Assembly: GCF_032854445.1 (NCBI RefSeq)
Contig: NC_088302.1
Coordinates: 54,406,046-54,470,045, forward strand
Length of the DNA stretch: 64,000 nt
Reading direction: 5' to 3'
DNA from: Liolophura sinensis
Taxonomy: Eukaryota > Mollusca > Polyplacophora > Chitonida > Chitonidae
Shown: positions 62,601 to 64,000 of the stretch, one piece after another
Numbering within the stretch: the first letter of the stretch is position 1
Layout: each line of letters starts with the position of its first letter
Program-made: the position numbers and the translations under genes
Notes under the pieces: generated by a model
What the model was told of the DNA's origin: nothing
Database searches by the model: none
The model's input: the letters and a program-made list of their open reading frames with translations, nothing else

Positions 62601-63424
62601 TCATGATGTTCCACTCTGAAACACCCAATAATTGTTTTATTATACCGGATAACCCATCACTCAAGATTTTATTTACACTTCCATACATGAATGGGTTGGG
62701 GTAGGGAAGTAGGGACTGTCAGAACAGCGACTCTCAAAGCAGATGACAGATGTGACGTAGTACAACACAAAGGGGAGACAACCTAAGAAGCGACCAAAGA
62801 TAAATGTGATGCAGCTTGTTTAGCTTGCTACATTTCCTTGTGCAACATCACCTCACAGGACGTGATATTATCCAATGGGGGGAACAATATTGATGATTTC
62901 ACAACGAAGTTATTTAGAGTAAACATCAATGAAGAAAATTTGTGAACTGAATTTCCTGAAGGAAAGATGGTTATGGATGCCTCCAGAACGAGGGTGAGAC
63001 GGGTGGTTAGTACATCAAAGTAAATGTCATCAAATTTGCCAAACAGTTTTGTCAAGTCACATGACACAGTGGGGTTTCTTTTACCTTTAGCAACAAAACT
63101 CCAAACTCCCCTACTGTGACATCTTGACATCACAGGAAGACTGAAAACTTATGACAACATTTGTGTGACACCTGGTTGACCTATTTGCAAGAATACTGAT
63201 TATGACTGCTTCTCACCTGAAACCATTGAGTTCTACTCGCTCGTGTTCATTCTCTGTGAGTTCAGGTATGAGAGAAAGATGTGAGATCTGTACGGAGGCC
63301 CAACCAAACTGGAAGATTACCACGAACGGGGCATAATAGATGAATCTGGACCAGTCCGGAGCGTGAGAACATGTGATGCACTGGTTAAACACAAATGTAA
63401 AACTGCCCAACACGCATATGCTGC
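52676..63424 (-). CDS. MFSD12: MFSD12 major-facilitator transporter, partial (N-terminal exons beyond right edge)
   Basis: Minus-strand exons: 63424-63217, 61978-61858, 60737-60540, 59442-59350, 58170-58078, 57611-57438, 56878-56784, 53450-53320, 52818-52676. All are GT/AG with agreeing phases, giving about 417 residues. Diagnostic segments: [20 protein letters not shown] and [17 protein letters not shown] (first exon); [10 protein letters not shown] and [56 protein letters not shown]. These are the MFSD12 signature. About 95 N-terminal residues are missing compared with vertebrates. The last exon adds a polar tail with ESDPLL, an acidic dileucine signal. Family knowledge: MFSD12 imports cysteine into lysosomes and melanosomes and affects pigmentation. 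Reading on through the eighth exon gives an alternative end (stop at 53,270). Three acceptors are embedded in tandem repeats. Confidence 0.93.
52819..53269. other. last MFSD12 intron
   Basis: AT-rich, with no separate feature apart from GGGAAAACAAA-type repeats near 53,210-53,260. The donor GTGAGC is at 53,319 and the acceptor TTTATTTCAG ends at 52,819. Confidence 0.6.
53573..53622. repeat. (TA)n microsatellite
   Basis: About 50 bp of TA dinucleotide inside an MFSD12 intron. Confidence 0.9.
54672..55648. repeat. 54-bp minisatellite in MFSD12 intron (about 18 copies)
   Basis: The unit contains GGTTAGAATGACATGTGTGG, CACAGAGAGAACCTTTGTTA and GACCCCCATGTAAT. Units vary in length by a few bases and diverge more than the 47-bp array. 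It does not overlap an exon. Confidence 0.9.
57598..57836 (-). repeat. 25-bp tandem array across the 3' splice site of an MFSD12 exon
   Basis: On the minus strand the unit reads about CTGACCTTTGCC then CTTTGTGTTGTAG, with about nine copies before the exon. The exon itself (from 57,611) starts CTGACCTTTGCCCTGGG, so the unit is the end of the intron plus the first 12-14 bases of the exon. Most units keep a terminal TAG or CAG. 25 is not a multiple of three, so upstream acceptors would shift the frame. Confidence 0.85.
58553..59030. repeat. 33-bp minisatellite in MFSD12 intron (about 15 copies)
   Basis: The unit contains AATGACAAACAGCACATTAG and AACTGTCCACCTA. Because 33 is a multiple of three, it gives a repetitive open frame on the minus strand, which is an artefact. 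It does not touch an exon. Confidence 0.9.
60731..60796 (-). repeat. duplicated splice acceptor (38-bp period) at an MFSD12 exon
   Basis: CTAACAGCTGCAAGAGAAAG followed by TAAGTTAT occurs at 60,731-60,758 and again at 60,769-60,796. On the minus strand each copy is a pyrimidine-rich acceptor TTTCTCTTGCAG|CTGTTAG. The proximal one (exon start 60,737) restores the conserved protein. The distal one would add 38 nt with a stop after five codons. Confidence 0.9.
60836..61015 (-). mobile_element. SINE in MFSD12 intron (sense to the gene)
   Basis: Reverse complement of the common SINE: (ATTT)n, then TTGGTGTTTTACGCTGTACTC, GCATTATGGTGGGAGG and CCATCCGCAGGTTGCTG. The tRNA head is missing or lost. Confidence 0.85.
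61135..61200 (-). mobile_element. SINE tail fragment
   Basis: Only the last part of the SINE is present: (ATTT)n, TTGTTTTATGCCGTACTCAA, GAATATTTCACTTACAC. Confidence 0.75.
61270..61410 (-). mobile_element. diverged SINE fragment
   Basis: It contains ATTTGATTATTGTTTACTGC, CAGACTCAAGAGTTTTTCAC and GATGGGAGGTGGAAACTGG, clearly the SINE body but with many substitutions. Confidence 0.65.
61684..61791 (-). other. possible in-frame cassette exon of MFSD12
   Basis: A 108-nt open stretch is bounded by CTCTATCAG on its 5' side and a strong donor CAG|GTAAGT on its 3' side, with phase 0 at both ends like the flanking exons. It would insert 36 residues, ending NENIRQ. The conserved protein is complete without it, since the flanking exons align to the family with no gap, and the preceding intron would be only 66 nt. 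It may be chance or a minor isoform. Confidence 0.25.
61979..63216. other. MFSD12 intron
   Basis: No separate gene is seen. A near-palindromic pair lies at about 62,517-62,630, TGGAACATCAAGATTTGTCGGC versus GCCGACAAATCATGATGTTCCA, which could form a long stem with an internal loop. Confidence 0.5.
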
Positions 63425-64000
63425 CTGTAATAGAGAATGAAAACACAAATGTGAAACTGCCCAACACGCATATGCTGCCTGTAATAGAGAATGAAAACAC
63501 AAATGTGAAACTGCCCAACACGCAAACGCTGTCTGTAATAGAGAATGAAAACACAAATGTGAAACTGCCCAACACACATATGCTGCCTATAATAGAGAAT
63601 GAAAACACAAATGTGAAACTGCCCAACACGCATATGCTGCCTGTAATAGAGAATGAAAACACAAATGTGAAACTGCCCAACAAGCATATGCTGCCTGTAA
63701 TAGAGAATGAAAACACAAACGTGAAACCGCCCAACACGCATATGCTGTCTGTAATAGAGAATGAAAACACAAATGTGAAACTGCCCAACACGCATATGCA
63801 CAAACGTGAAAATGCCCAACAAGCATATATGCTCCCGGAAACAGAGAATGAAATCACAAATGTGAAACTGCCCAAAAAGCATATGCTGCCTGTAACAGAG
63901 CATGAAAACACAAATGTGAAACTGCCCAATACGCATATGCTGCCTGTAATAGAGAATGAAAACACAAACGTGAAACTGCCCAACAAGCATATATGCTCCC
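63380..64000 (-). repeat. 54-bp tandem array carrying the MFSD12 splice acceptor and first exon codons
   Basis: On the minus strand each unit reads TTCATTCTCTATTACAG|GC, then AGCATATGCGTGTTGGGCAG and TTTCACATTTGTGTT: the intron end plus the first 40-odd bases of the exon that starts at 63,424. About 11 units run to the window edge. One unit (about 63,799-63,835) is shortened, and one (about 63,836) has lost its AG. The coding frame stays open through the whole array, with an 18-residue period ([18 protein letters not shown]). Confidence 0.9.

Noticed and set aside
63213-63986. 257-codon uninterrupted minus-strand frame as a single long exon
   Set aside because: Only its last part (from 63,424) matches MFSD12. 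The rest is the 54-bp array that includes intron sequence. It is reported as an acceptor array, not as one exon.

Overview
The window is nuclear DNA of an invertebrate animal. It has long spliced genes with GT/AG introns, AT-rich intergenic DNA, many (TA)n runs, and copies of a tRNA-derived SINE whose tail reads roughly TTGAGTACGGCGTAAAACACC followed by AAATA repeats. That SINE tail, together with Penelope-like elements, a Polinton and Ty3/Gypsy copies, points to a lophotrochozoan, most likely a mollusc. The species cannot be named from the sequence.

Layout. 1-2.98 kb is mostly non-coding, with one weak candidate first exon on the minus strand. 2.98-16.27 kb is a decayed Ty3/Gypsy retrotransposon with short LTRs. 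A minus-strand Penelope-like element (about 4.3-6.4 kb) and a 5.8 kb DNA transposon (8.68-14.52 kb) have both inserted into it. 17.27-26.04 kb is a shortened Polinton/Maverick with terminal inverted repeats and near-identical 6-bp flanks. It carries remnants of DNA polymerase B, capsid, packaging ATPase and integrase genes, and the 3' end of another Penelope-like element has landed inside it. The Polinton sits in the 5' tandem repeat of a third Penelope-like element, whose broken coding region follows at 26.1-28.4 kb and ends near a candidate hammerhead ribozyme. 28.6-31.7 kb holds no gene that I can see.

The right half carries two real host genes arranged tail to tail. ARIH1 (Ariadne-1, an RBR E3 ubiquitin ligase) runs on the plus strand from 31,792 to 43,774. 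Its 14 exons join in frame to 516 residues. MFSD12 (a lysosomal/melanosomal major-facilitator transporter) runs on the minus strand from the right edge down to 52,676. Nine coding exons are visible, and the N-terminal exons lie beyond the window. Between the genes is a 2.6 kb array of a 47-bp satellite.

The most unusual signal is in MFSD12. At three separate 3' splice sites, a tandem repeat unit spans the intron/exon junction, so that each unit carries another copy of the acceptor and the first exon codons. The copies are 54 bp x about 11 at the first visible exon, 38 bp x 2 at a middle exon, and about 25 bp x 9 at a later exon. The 54-bp array stays open in the coding frame, so choosing different acceptors could add 18-residue blocks to a membrane segment.
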